From contig OZ020257.1 in NCBI GenBank assembly GCA_963971285.1, positions 11,050,602 through 11,114,601 on the forward strand: a stretch of DNA of 64,000 bases, in the 5' to 3' direction. The translations under genes were made by a program, and so were the position numbers. The first letter of the stretch is position 1, and each line of letters opens with the position of its first letter. Below the pieces are notes generated by a model. That model saw only the letters and a list, made by a program, of their open reading frames with translations. It did not search any database and was not told the DNA's origin. Below are positions 8,863 through 21,137 of this stretch, piece by piece. Source of the stretch: Astropecten irregularis (lineage: Eukaryota > Echinodermata > Asteroidea > Paxillosida > Astropectinidae).

Positions 8863-11249
8863 CTAAAATTGCAGGCAAGTACACAAGAGACATAACTTTA
8901 CAGACAGGGTTGTTTGATTTAAATCACTAAATGAAAACATCTTTTAGTCCAAATGATTTTGTCTCTATTTGCCCTTCTTGTTTTACCATGTTTTTCAATT
9001 ATTTAAATTCAACCATTTCCATTTTCATACAAAGTGCTTTGGAGGTATTGTTATTTTTTTATTAAAAAAAATCCTGTATGATACAGAAGTGGATAATTAA
9101 TAGTTGCCCAAACTAGTTCATGTACTAAATATTTTTATTTCATTTCATTTCTTTTATTGCAAATGACAATAATTGACTACTTTAGGCCCTAATCTAATTG
9201 CCTTTCTTTTTTTAGAAACCTTGTTTAAGCATGGAGGAAGGAAATTTCCTTCTTCTTGGTTTAAGCATGGAGAAATAAGACACATATTTCTCCATGTTTT
9301 AAGTTAATGTATTGGAAAAACATAAGGGATGAATTCCATTGACGATCATCACTTGTGCATAAATCTATTGAACCGACAGAGGGCATTTTACAAAAAAATC
9401 ACTCACGCTGCATTAAGAGTATTAATTAATGTAGGTAAAATTAAAACCTGTAATATTCCTTTTTCAGACATGCTACCAAAGTTGTATACACCTGAGATTG
9501 AAATTCATAATAATTTGTATCCAATAAGTTAACTCTTGGAGGATAATCTTTTTAACATAATGACTAATGGTTTAATATAATCTATGGAATTAGCGAGGAT
9601 ATAACCCTTTTTCCGTGATGGCCATCAGTGGAATTCTTTCACTTTAGTTAGATTAAGTCAAAGGTTTGAGTAGCCACTGTCCGGAAAATGGGCAAGCATA
9701 AACATAGCAAGCTCAAATCAAACAAATTCTTCAATAGCGCTGCGCACTTGAGCTAAAAATAGCACCGAACCTCAGACAAACATTGCAACCGGCCATGCAA
9801 ACGTGTGGTGAGTGGAGGTATGTGTGCGCGTGCATGCACGGTGTGACGTCATTAGTGCGGAACGCTATTTCAAATTAGTGCCTAGCGGCTAGAGCCCCGG
9901 CCCTAGGCCTAGTCTAACGTTAGACCAAGAATTTCAATGAAATGTGTATCATGCAAATAAATATTTAATACTTTATCCATTTCAGCATATTCATTACTAT
10001 TCTATAGAGCATATTCTTTCACAATTCACATACCAATCAATCATTAAATAATGTAAAAAGGTTTTGTATTCTTTTCGTGGTAGGCCTACGATGTACAAAA
10101 TGCCATCGTGGTCATGCATAGCGCACGTACGTCAGTACATGCATTCATGAGTCAACTAGCCATCCGTCATGTCCACGGATCCAGCAATGAAAAACGTCAT
10201 AAATTTACCAAGTATACCTAACACAACAATAACATTTGTAATCTTAAGTATTCAACAATTTCATTAAATGACATTAAATCATAAACAACTATGCCTAACC
10301 AAGGAAATTTAACCCCTTTCTGCTTGTAATAAATCGCCTCAAACCTTCACTTACGGTATCGCTGCAGACAGTCTGGTTTCCGATCCATGCAGCTTCAGTC
10401 GAGATTTTCATTTACAATGAGGCGGAAGCCAGGTCACCTACACACAGACCTTGCTTTGGTTTGTTTACATTTTACACGGACGGACGCGCTGGTTGGCAAT
10501 ACGTGGTATGGGCAGCCTAATGTTGCAAATCATTTCATCTTCTTGACAGACGGCGTGACCAAATTCAACATGTTTACCAAATTTCCATAGCATACAAAAT
10601 GCATACCATCATTGTTTGTGTTGTTTCCATAACATTTAGCAAAGCAATATCTTTCCATGTTTATGAAACGTTGTGTTTAAAATTGTGATTATTTTTTTAT
10701 GCGTGGCTTTCGACGGCTCGCCATAGTTTCCGCCATGCTGGTTGGCAAAAACTTGGTCTGTGACGTTGCATGCTAAAGAAAGGTCTTAGACTCGTTTCCA
10801 GTCCCACATCATCATGAGAAAAACAAACTAACTACATGTACATGTACATGTAATGTATCTACGCACAAAAGCGATCGACCGCATGTGATTGAATTTATGT
10901 GAGAGGGCGCTATAATAATTTCGTTCAGTAGCATTTCGAAATGTGTGGTGTAACCACCGTGAGGGATTCGGGAGGGCAAGACTATTTCTGCCGCATTTCT
11001 GCTATCCAGTTGAGTGAACAAATTAGCGTGAACATGTACATGAAACAACGTCTAAGTTCAAGACCTTCACTTCACACCAAATTCAGCCAAAACGTACATC
11101 TTTGCAAAATGGAACAAATTCCTACATGCTTCCAACAAATCCAAAAAAAGCAACCAATATTAATATAACATCTCGATGACATCATCTCACAATTTACAAA
11201 AATATTTCACAATCAAACCAAAATCATCTATGAACTTCATTCTTTTGGC
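8863..11249. other. AT-rich non-coding stretch, no gene recognised
   Basis: No frame with family resemblance and no convincing splice structure was seen. Contents are small hairpins (for example AAGCATGGAGAAATA against TATTTCTCCATG near 9260-9303) and short ACATGT runs at 10834-10852. It may contain the 5' leader and end of the minus-strand Helitron, but no terminus could be recognised. Confidence 0.5.
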
Positions 11250-11458
11250 AACTGTCATTGTTAGGGAAGATCTTTTTATGATGCATTGATTGACCTCTGT
11301 CCTCTATACTAAATGAGCTATGATCATGATTCTATCACTAAAAGTTAATGTTAGGCACTATCTTTCTTTGTGACACACATGAACAAGTAATAGTATATCA
11401 AGAGTAGACATAAAACGGAAAAGCCTTGTGTTCTGTTTTCAACAGACACAACCTCTAG
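11250..11458 (+). mobile_element. Truncated Helitron-like unit (3' end only)
   Basis: Resembles the last ~200 bases of the unit at 13929-15309 (TATGATCATGATTCT, GGTCTTTCTTTGTGACAC). It ends with the hairpin CTGTTTTCAACAG and then CTAG at 11455-11458, directly abutting the next unit. Confidence 0.6.
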
Positions 11459-12730
11459 TTTTTTTTAGCTGTTTCGCATGCAGCGGAACAGCTTTTGTTT
11501 TTCTTATTTTTTTTTTCTTTCTTTTTTTTTTTTTTTTTTTTTTTTCTTTTTCCACTTTTTTCCCATAGACATAACACAGGGGTTTTCTAAGAGCCACTTC
11601 TACCATTATGCCAATTCCAATCAACTTCATACTTGGCACATAGTTAGACCAGCACCCCGAATAGTGTCCCGCGTATGTACGTCATCGTGACGTCATCACG
11701 TGCACAGTTACGTAATCATAAAAGTGCAAATTTTAGGGCTCTTTATCTCCGGAACGGCAAGTCCGATGCAACTCAAACTTGGTATGTTAGTATATGGGGA
11801 CGTGTTATAGACAAAAATTGCAGTCACGTGTTGATGACGTCATCGTGCGATTTTATACGAATTATTCAATTTTTGGACCTTTTCTTTATATCTCATGAAC
11901 GACAAATCGTATTTTCGAAATTCTTTCGGTAAAATGTTTGTTAGGCTATAGGCACGTGCCATAAAATACCAAAAAGTGGTGACGTCATGATGACGTCATC
12001 AAAAAGCCGATTTTCTGATTCACATATAAGGGAATATCCGATGGTGATGAAACTTGGTGGATATGTAGGGAATGGTACTAGTATCCTCAATCTGAAGTGA
12101 CGTCACGATGACGTCATCGGCTGATTTTTTATTGATTTTTGAATATTAAATTTTGCCATTTTTCCCCAGAAACACATATAAGCGAATATCCGATCGTGAT
12201 GAAACTTGGTGGGTAGGTAGGAAATGCTATTTCTATTCCAAATGTGAAGTAACGTCACGATGACGTCATCGACTGATTTTTTATTGATTTTTTGAATAAT
12301 TAATTTTGCCATTTAGAGTCAAACATAACACAAAACACGGTCTTTGGAACTTTTTGGACCGCTGATATGGCTATCTATAGTAGTGCGCCAATTGTGTACA
12401 CGTGAACGGAGCACGACATAGCTAGAAAATCAATCATTTTGTTTTTTCCACCGCCCATATGCACAACCATACATACTACGCGCGCTGGTCTATAATAGAC
12501 TCGGCTATTCTGTGTTTCTCATGGGCATGTGTACTGTATGTACACCAATTTGTATACAGTGTACGAGTATTGATGGACGAGTGACGACGCTCCTGATACA
12601 TGTAGTTGTTTACGACAATTTAAACACCGCTATTTCTCTGTACTGGGCCAATTGCGTTCATGTTTGTTTTTCATATTATTTATAAAAACATACGCGAAAC
12701 AGCTCAGTGTTTGTCAACAAACACATCTAG
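11459..12730 (+). mobile_element. Non-autonomous Helitron-like unit A (family 1)
   Basis: Opens with AGCTGTTTCGC (11467-11477) in a small hairpin with GCGGAACAGCT. The same IR returns inverted near the 3' end (GCGAAACAGCT, 12694-12704). It is followed by the stem-loop GTGTTTGTCAACAAACAC and terminal CTAG (12727-12730). A hairpin a few bases before CTRR is the classic Helitron 3' end. Paired subterminal repeats recall Helentron-type elements. There is no coding capacity. The interior carries seven perfect TGACGTCA palindromes and a ~150-bp internal repeat (12020-12316). Confidence 0.65.
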
Positions 12731-13928
12731 TTTTTTTTTCTTTTTCCACTTTTTTCCCATAGACTTAACACAGGGATTTTCTATAAGTCACAAGTCACTT
12801 CTACCATTATGCCAATTCCGATGAACTTCATACTTGGCACATAGTTAGACCAGCACCCCGAATAGTGTCCCGCGTATGTACGTCATCGTGACGTCATCAC
12901 GTGCACAGTTACGTAATCATAAAAGTGCAAATTTTAGGGCTCTTTATCTCCGGAACGGCAAGTCCGATGCAACTCAAACTTGGTATGTAAGTATATGGGG
13001 ACGTGTTATAGACAAAAATTGCAGTCACGTGTTGATGACGTCATCGTGCGATTTTATACGAATTATTCAATTTTTGGACCTTTTCTTTATATCTCATGAA
13101 CGACAAATCATATTTTCGAAATTCTTTCGGTAAAATGTTTGTTAGGCTATAGGCATGTGCCATAAAATACCAAAAAGTGGTGACGTCATGATGACGTCAT
13201 CAAAAAGCCGATTTTCTGATTCACATATAAGGGAATATCCGATGGTGATGAAACTTGGTGGATATGTAGGGAATGGTACTGGTATCCTTAATCTGAAGTG
13301 ACGTCACGATGACGTCATCGGCTGATTTTTTATTGATTTTTGAATATTAAATTTTGCCATTTTTTCCCAGAAACACATATAAGCGAATATCCGATCGTGA
13401 TGAAACTTGGTGGGTAGGTGGGAAATGCTATTTCTATTCCAAATGTGAAGTAACGTCACGATGACGTCATCGACTGATTTTTTATTGATTTTTTGAATAA
13501 TTAATTTTGCCATTTAGAGTCAAACATAACACAAAACACGGTCTTTGGAACTTTTTGGACCGCTGATATGGCTATCTATAGTAGTGCGCCAATTGTGTAC
13601 ACGTGAACGGAGCACGACATAGCTAGAAAATCACTCATTTTTGTTTTTTCCACCGCCCATATGCACAACCATACATACTACGCGCGCTGGTCTATAATAG
13701 ACTCGGCTATTCAGTGTTTCTCATGGGCATGTGTATGTACACCAATCTGTATACAGTGTACGAGTATTGATGGACGAGTGACGACGCTCCTGATACATGT
13801 AGTTGTTTACGACAATTTAAACACCGCTATTTCTCTGTACTGGGCCAATTGCGTTCATGTTTGCTTTTCATATTATTTTTAAAACATACGCGAAACAGCT
13901 CAGTGTTTGTCAACAAACACAGGTCTAG
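12731..13928 (+). mobile_element. Non-autonomous Helitron-like unit B (family 1)
   Basis: Nearly identical to unit A from its CCACTTTTTTCCCATAGAC segment to the end, with the same hairpin and CTAG (13925-13928). It lacks the 5' AGCTGTTTCGC hairpin. It abuts unit A with no host DNA between, so A and B are head-to-tail. Confidence 0.65.
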
Positions 13929-15309
13929 TTTCTTTTTTTGGCTTTTCCGTGTTCAACGGAAAAGGTATTGTTTTTGTTCTGATTTTTTTTTTTTTTCTTC
14001 TTCTTCTTCTTCTTGTCGTTGGAATTCCTATAGACAAAGCACAGGGGCATTCTAGACCCCACTTTGGCCATTTTTAAACAGCCGATCTTAACCAAACTTG
14101 GTCAAAACAAAGACCCAATAGCGTCAATGTGCATCGAAACTTTTCGTCATCATGACGTCATCAGGTGTCACGTGACAGTGTCTTAAAGGGGCAAACTTCA
14201 GACATCAATTATGAACGAACCCTAAGTCCGATTGAGTTGAAACTTGGTATGTATCTAAGTCGGGAAGTGTTATATCAAAAAATTGCAATGACGTCATCAT
14301 GACGTCATTCCTTGATTTTTTATGATTTATTGAAATTTTGGGCCATTAAAGTTCTTTTAACGATTTCTTGTAAACGAAACAAGATATCTTTGAATTTCTT
14401 TTTGATAATTCTTCAGCATACACCATAGATGAACACTGCATAGACAAAAATTCGGTGACGTCATCATGACGTCATAAAAAATGCGATTTTTATGACACAT
14501 AGTAGGAACGGCCGATCGCCTTGAAAATTGGTACATAGGTGGATTGGAGGTTCGGAATTGTAATTCTGAAGTTACGTCAAGACAGCGTCATTTTTTTATT
14601 TTTTATGATTTTTTAAAATATTGTTCACGCTATAGCCCATTGACTTGTACAGGGCAAACAGGAAGTAGCTCCTCATTTAAAAGTGGTAATAGCTGTGATC
14701 ATGATTCTTTCACCAAAAGTCAATGTTATGCAAGGTCTTTCATTGTGACACATTGCTTGACCTCTGTGACCTCTACTTCCGGTCAAACAGGAAGTAGCTC
14801 CTCATTTAAAAGTGGTAAGAGGTATGATCATGATTCTTTCACGAATAGACAATGTTAGGCAAGGTCTTTCATTTGTGATACATCGCTTGACCTCTACGAC
14901 CTCTACTTCCGGTCAAACAGGAAGTAGCTTCTGATTTAAAAGTTGTAAGGGCTATGATCATGATTCTTTCACCAAAAGTCAATGTAAGGCAACGTCTTTC
15001 ATTGTGACACAATATTTGACCTCTTTGACCTCTACTTCCGGTCAAACAGGAAGTAGCTCCTCATTTAAAAGTGGTAAGAGCTATGATCACGATTCTTTCG
15101 TCAAAAGTCGATGTTAGGCAAGGTCTTTCTTTGTGACACAAATATGACCAATTCACGCGAGTTTATGATTAAAGGTGCAAACTTCAAATGTATAAAACAT
15201 AAGATCATAATCAACTGTCTTTGTGTGTATAAGGTTATGACAATTTGTTTTCAATAAAAGCGGAAACGGAAAAGCGTTGTGTTCTGTTTTCAACAGACAC
15301 AATTTCTAG
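13929..15309 (+). mobile_element. Non-autonomous Helitron-like unit C (family 2)
   Basis: Starts with GGCTTTTCCGT in a hairpin with ACGGAAAAG (about 13937-13964). It ends with the inverted partner CGGAAAAGCG, hairpin CTGTTTTCAACAG and CTAG (15306-15309). It shares with the other units the phrases CATAGAC, CCGATCTTAACCAAACTTGG and several CATGACGTCAT blocks. It also holds a ~129-bp tandem repeat, listed separately. Confidence 0.62.
14640..15170 (+). repeat. Four-copy tandem repeat, period ~129 bp, in unit C
   Basis: GTCAAACAGGAAGTAGCT (or a near variant) recurs at about 14654, 14782, 14912 and 15041. Between copies are TATGATCATGATTCTTTC and GGCAAGGTCTTTC. No coding frame. Confidence 0.85.
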
Positions 15310-16676
15310 TATTTTTTTTGAGTTTGTTCTGTGGCCCATAGACTTTGTACACAGATTTTTCTGCGCGGCACTTTGGTTACTTTAAAACAGCCGATCTTAA
15401 CCAAACTTGGTCTGAATGAAGTCCATAAAGGGTAGTTGTGCCCCGAAACTTTTCACTATCATGACGTCAAAACTTGATTTTATATGATTTTTTAAAAATA
15501 TTTTATAGCCCGTTCACTTTGTACACAGATTACGTGAACGTGGTCGTTGTACAAAACTTAAAGCTCGATCAATTTCCCATACACTATGTACAGTGTACAT
15601 GTAGGCCTACGGACGCAATTCACTGTGTATAACATACAATGCACATGTCCGATTCCGTGACACAAAACGTCGTTTACAACTTGCCATAGTTTGCACGTAA
15701 TTCCTTTTATATATCATTAAATACCAGCACCAAATCTTAATCGAAATGCTCTTGATGTAGGTTGCTCTGAGTACGTGAAAATATTGGTCATTAAATAAAA
15801 CATACGATTTAAACAACATAAATACAAGGCGCGTTCAGATGTTTGATTGCCTGGATTATATATGCCGTTTTTTCATTTACTTCCTTATCATAGTTGCCAG
15901 CAAAGCAGCGTAAATGCTGATTTTGAGCCGTGTTTTGACCAGACAACCACGCACGCGCAGCAATCTACTTATACCGTTTTCAATACGTAAGGTTGCACCC
16001 AAGTAAATAAACTCCCGCGGACAACAGTGATAAATCCCCAAACTTCAAAAATCGTTAAAAAATATACAGAACTCTCACAGCTGTTCAAAATGCACAGAAA
16101 AATGATGATGAACATGCAACCTTTCATTTTCTTTTCATTTTATGGTAGGGTGACGTTTGAATTTTTGATTTATACTCATTCTCAGCTGACCACCCCTAAA
16201 ACAAGGTACGGATCACTCCAGTCAAAGAAGCCATAAAAAAAAAAAAACATCCCTCTGCAAAGCGGCTGAAATAGACCCACTTTCTCACCCAATTGCATCA
16301 AAAATGGTCACAAATGGAAGCCCAGAGACCGGGCAGGAGGTCCAGTGCCATATTTCTTCAATCCTTCATTTTCATAGCTCTCACAACTCTCTTATTTCAA
16401 ATATATTGAGTGCTTAACTTTTATTCATGAGCTCGGCGGACCCATTTTGCCACTACATGTATTTACTTGGCTGCACCCGTAATGCAGGATTCAGTTTTCC
16501 GAGCGCACGGTTTTGAATAACGCCCTCTTTTGATTAAAACGAGAAATCATTCCCGAAGACGATATCATTTATTTGCTGAATCAAACAACATCAGCGATGT
16601 GTATTTTATTTGAGAAATATATTATATCATATGCGGAAAAGCCATGTGTTCTGTTTTCAACAGACACAACCTCTAG
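15310..16676 (+). mobile_element. Non-autonomous Helitron-like unit D (family 3) with nested MITE
   Basis: Begins TATTTTTTTTGAGTTTG after the preceding CTAG. It ends GCGGAAAAGCC, hairpin CTGTTTTCAACAG, CTAG (16673-16676). It is about 93-95% similar by eye to unit E, including a nested MITE at the same site. Confidence 0.6.
15991..16478. mobile_element. GGTTGCACCCAAGTAAATA MITE nested in unit D
   Basis: Terminal inverted repeats GGTTGCACCCAAGTAAATA and TATTTACTTGGCTGCACCC bound ~488 bases. GTAA flanks both sides as a possible target duplication. Other copies are at 17346-17835, 38427-38908 (inverted) and 63528 to the window end. Confidence 0.8.
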
Positions 16677-18021
16677 TATTTTTTTTGAGTTTGTGCTGTG
16701 GCCCATAGACTTTGTACACAGATTTTTCTGCGCGGCACTTTGGTTACTTTAAAAAAGCCGATCTTAACCAAACTTGGTCTGAATGAAGTCCATATAGGGT
16801 AGTTGTGCCCCGAAACTTTTCACCATCATGGCGTCAAAACTTGATTTTATATGATTTTTAAAAAATATTTTATAGCCCGTTCACTTTGTACACAGATTAC
16901 GTGAACGTGGTCGTTGTACAAAACATAAAGCTCGATCAATGTCCCATACACTATGTACAGTGTACATGTAGGCCCAGGTACGCAATTCACTGTGCATAAT
17001 TATGTCCGATTGCGTGACACAAAACGTCGTTTACCACTTGCCATAGTTTGCACGTAATTCCTTTTATATATTATTAAATACCAGCACCAAATCTTAATCG
17101 AAATGCTATCGATGTAGGTTGCTCTGTACGTGAAAATATTGGTCATTAAATAAAACATACGATGTCAACAACATAAATACAAGGCGCGTTCAGATGTTTG
17201 ATTGCCTGGGTTATATATGCCGTTTTTTCATTTACTTCCTTATCATAGTTTCCAGCAAAGCAGCGTAAATGCTGGTTTTGACCCGTGTTTTGACCAGACA
17301 ACCACGCACGCGCAGCAATCTACTTATACCGTTTTCAGTACGTAAGGTTGCACCCAAGTAAATAAACTCCCGTGGACAACAGTGATAAATCCCCAAACTT
17401 CAAAAATCGTTAAAAAATATACAGAACTCTCACAGCTGTTCAAGTTGCACAGAAAAGTGATGATGAACATGTAACCTTTCATTTTCTTTTCATTTTATGG
17501 TAGGGAGACCGTTGAATTTTTGAGTTAAACTCATTCTCAGCTGACCACCCCTAAAACAAGGTATGGATCACTCCAGTCAAAGAAGCCATTTTCACAAAAA
17601 AAACCATCCCTCTGCAAAGCGGCTGAAATAGACCCACTTTCTCACCCAATTGCATCAAAAATGGTCACAAATGGAAGCCCAGAGACCGGGCAGGAGGTCC
17701 AGTGCCGTATTACTTAAATCCTTCATTTTCATAGCTCTTACAACTCTCTTATTTCAAATATATTGAGTGCTTAACTTTTATTCATGAGCTCGGCGGACCC
17801 ATTTGGCCACTACATGTATTTACTTGGCTGCACCCGTATTTTCCGAGCGCACGGTTTTGAATAACGCCCTCTTTTGATTAAAACGAGAAATCATTTCCCG
17901 AAGACGATATCATTTATTTGCTGAATCAAACAACATCAGCGATGTGTATTTAATTAGAGAAATATTCTATATCATATGCGGAAAAGCCATATGTGCTGTT
18001 TTCAACAGCCATAAACTCTAG
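16677..18021 (+). mobile_element. Non-autonomous Helitron-like unit E (family 3) with nested MITE
   Basis: Tandem copy of unit D. The 3' hairpin is slightly changed (GCTGTTTTCAACAGC) and the end is CTAG (18018-18021). The shared MITE position shows that D and E arose by duplication after that insertion. Confidence 0.6.
17346..17835. mobile_element. GGTTGCACCCAAGTAAATA MITE nested in unit E
   Basis: Same family, orientation and host position as the copy in unit D, with the same terminal inverted repeats. Confidence 0.8.
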
Positions 18022-19208
18022 TTTTTTTTTATTCCACTTTTTTCCCATAGACATAACACAGGGTTTTTCTACAAGTCACTTCTACCCTTATTCCAACTCC
18101 GATCAACTTCATACTTGGCACATAGTTAGACCGCCACCCCGAATAGTGTCCCGCGTATGTACGTCATCATGACGTCATCACGTGCACCATGACGTCATCA
18201 TAAAAGTGTAAATTTCAGGGCTCTTTATCTCCGGAACTGCATGTCCGGTGCAACTCAAACTTGGCATGCAAGTATATGGGGACATGTTATATACAAAAAT
18301 TGCAGTCACGTGCTTATGACGTCATCGTGTGATTTTATACGAATTATTCAATTTTTGGACCTTTTCTTTATATCTCATGAACGACAAATCGTATTTTCGA
18401 AATTCTTTCGGTAAAATGTTTGTTAGGCTATAGGCACGTGCCATAAAATACCAAAAAGTGGTGACGTCATGATGACGTCATCAAAAAGCCGATTTTCTGA
18501 TTCACATATAAGGGAATATCCGATGGTGATGAAACTTGGTGGATATGTAGGGAATGGTACTGGTATCCTAAATCTGAAGTGACGTCACGATGACGTCATC
18601 GGCTGATTTTTTATTGATTTTTGAATATTAAATTTTGCCATTTTTTCCCAGAAACACATATAAGCGAGTATCCGATCGTGATGAAACTTGGTGGGTAGGT
18701 AGGAAATGCTATTTCTATTCCAAATGTGAAGTAACGTCACGATGACGTCATCGACTGATTTTTTATTGATTTTTTGAATAATTAATTTTGCCATTTAGAG
18801 TCAAACATAACACAAAACACGGTTTTTGGAACTTTTTGGACCGCTGATATGGCTATCTATAGTAGTGCGCCAATTGTGTACACGTGAACGGAGCACGACA
18901 TAGCTAGAAAATCACTCATTTTGTTTTTTCCACCGCCCATATGCACAACCATACATACTACGCACGCTGGTCTATAATAGACTCGGCTATTCAGTGTTTC
19001 TCATGGGCATGTGTATGTACACCAATCTGTATACAGTGTACGAGTATTGATGGACGAGTGACGACGCTCCTGATACATGTAGTTGTTTACGACAATTTAA
19101 ACACTGCTATTTCTCTGTACTGGGCCAATTGCGTTCATGTTTGCTTTTCATATTATTTTTAAAACATACGCGAAACAGCTCAGTGTTTGTCAACAAACAC
19201 AGGTCTAG
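18022..19208 (+). mobile_element. Non-autonomous Helitron-like unit F (family 1)
   Basis: Close copy of units A and B, closing the array with GTGTTTGTCAACAAACAC and CTAG (19205-19208). Non-array DNA follows. It is separated from B by the family 2 and family 3 units. Confidence 0.63.
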
Positions 19209-19439
19209 TTAATATTGTATTGCTGTGATCCCCACATACATTAGCATGAAACAGGAACAGAAAAACAAACAGACAACCCGACGGGGAGACATACAGATAA
19301 AATAAAATAAAACAAATTCATAAAAAAGAAAGGTGTCTAGGTTGGTGTACAGTGTACGCCGTAACTTGAAAACTAGGAAATTTGACAGTGTTAAAAAAGA
19401 AAAAAAAAATCATGGAGACAGGCTATTCAGCTATTTCTC

Positions 19440-19790
19440 CTGACATTTCAAACAAAAAAAAAGAGCAAGAGTTAAGCAGACCGCCAGGTGTTCAGGGGCA
19501 CGCAACTCACCGGGATTCTTTCACCCGGCTTACCGGCTCCCATAATAGTCCCCATAGGCTTACTGGCAAGCCGACTACTGCATATCCTCCCCACCAGAGA
19601 CCTTAACCTGACATGCAAAGCTCTGAAGGACTAAGAGGGAGAAACAAGGCGGCCCCTGGACCATCGCGGTGCCAGGGTCCGCACATGCCATGTTCCATTC
19701 ATTATCAGAGAGTCAGGATCGGAGAATCGAACCCAGACTGCCGGAGTCTGAGCGGTGGTACCATCGCTTATCCCACCGAGCCACGAAGCT
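19440..19790 (-). mobile_element. tRNA-derived SINE
   Basis: On the minus strand it shows an A-box-like TGGCTCGGTGGGATAAGCG and a B-box-like GGGTTCGATTCTC about 45 bases apart, followed by a ~200-bp unrelated body. No intact cloverleaf is expected. Confidence 0.6.
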
Positions 19791-19864
19791 TTGGTGAAAT
19801 CGCAGCCCTTTCTTAAACTATTTATACCAGACAATTATTGATAGGAGTAAAACATTCAACAAAA

Positions 19865-19932
19865 TTGCGGGCATCACGTCAGGGCTCGAACCCCTGACGT
19901 GATGTCCCATTCCCGAACCACTCGGCCATATG
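19865..19932 (-). repeat. tRNA-like fragment with palindromic B-box arm
   Basis: Minus strand reads GGCCGAGTGGTTCGGGAA and then GGGGTTCGAGCCC, resembling Ser/Leu-type tRNA A and B boxes. CATCACGTCAGGG and CCCTGACGTGATG form a long perfect palindrome around the B box, unlike a normal tRNA. Probably a tRNA pseudogene or SINE head. Confidence 0.45.
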
Positions 19933-19939
19933 AAATGTA

Positions 19940-20930
19940 TTGACGGCGTCATGGAATCTAGCCGTGAAGTGATTGTCAATGCCTTATTCACCTAAAATCA
20001 CTCAAGCGTGAATAAAGACAGTCTCAATGGTCAAACATAACCTGTAACACGACAAACGACATTCGGTATTAAATCTCCCGGACTTTGATTAGGAAATTCA
20101 CAAGTGACAATTAAAGTGCAGCGACTTCAGGGCATGAATTCATCAAAATAGCTCAAAGTGAAACGAAACGAAATAGTATTGGGGACTTTACAGTGTATTA
20201 CCCCCATCCCGGCCCCTGCCCGCCAAAGGCCGCGGTCCCAACAGCCCCGACCCCAACCCTAACGCTTACCCTATTATGGCATAATTGTTATGGTCAGCGC
20301 TGAAAAAATGCGCATAAACCTATGGTGTTTTTGTTAGGGCCCGATCACTCAATATGCAACTGATAAATTAATGAAAAATAAACAACAGTAAAACGTCAGC
20401 GGTTCAATAATGTATGTATACTTGTACGTATGTTCACGCCTACATCAACAAAATGACAGCAGCCTGAAATAACTCAATTTGTTACGCAGCGTCAACAGAC
20501 TGACTTTGGAAAGTATGGGAACGAAATAACTCTAAATGTTTTTTTGTACCTCTCTCCAACTTTTTTTTGGCCGTCCCCTTAAGGTCGCCGTAACTTATAC
20601 TTATAGAAAATGTCGTGTGTGATGAACGCAAATGCAGCCCATTGAAAAAAAGGTTGCGATTTATTTCACTGGTATTTTGCTAGTGTTCCGTACGATACAA
20701 AAATGTGTGCTAGGGATACTGCATGGAGTCGAAAACGCAATACATTCATCATAATCTTTATAAGTTTTGTATCGGAAAAATTAATATAAATAAATTCGAA
20801 TTTTCTTTCGCGTACTTGTAACTGGGATCGAGTTTACCGAGTCACCGGCGCACCCAGGATTGTGTCTTGGGGGGGGGGGGGGGGGGGGGGGAGGGGGTGG
20901 GTGTGGCTCAAAGAAACATTTTGTGACTCC
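19940..20930. other. No gene recognised
   Basis: Low-complexity pieces only, including a C-rich segment near 20208-20270 and a G homopolymer at about 20869-20891. Confidence 0.5.
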
Positions 20931-20931
20931 T

Positions 20932-21016
20932 CCTGAATACCGTACGGTATTCAGGAGGTCGCCGGTTCGAATCCCGCTCCAGTCAAATTTTCTTTGTTCA
21001 CTTTTCAATAAATAAA
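20932..21016 (+). mobile_element. SINE fragment of the CGCTCCAGTC family
   Basis: Contains GTATTCAGGAGGTCGCCGG, the B box GGTTCGAATCC and the tail TCTTTGTTCACTTTTCAAT shared with the fuller copy at 38941-39041. Shorter fragments lie at 23706-23748 (+), 53411-53452 (-) and 55473-55543 (+). Confidence 0.7.
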
Positions 21017-21137
21017 TCTGTGAAAGTTTCAGTCCCATTCTGTGCCAACTCTTTGAGAAAACGGCGAAAAACGTCGACGGTATTTGTTATATCTTTTCAC
21101 AGTTATTTTTATCTTGTGAAGATTAAAAATGATGCAC

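Noticed and set aside
11675..11932. 85-codon frame repeated in units A and B, and a 73-codon frame repeated in B and F
   Set aside because: Conserved only because the DNA units are near-identical copies. No domain resemblance, and unit F has changes breaking the first frame.
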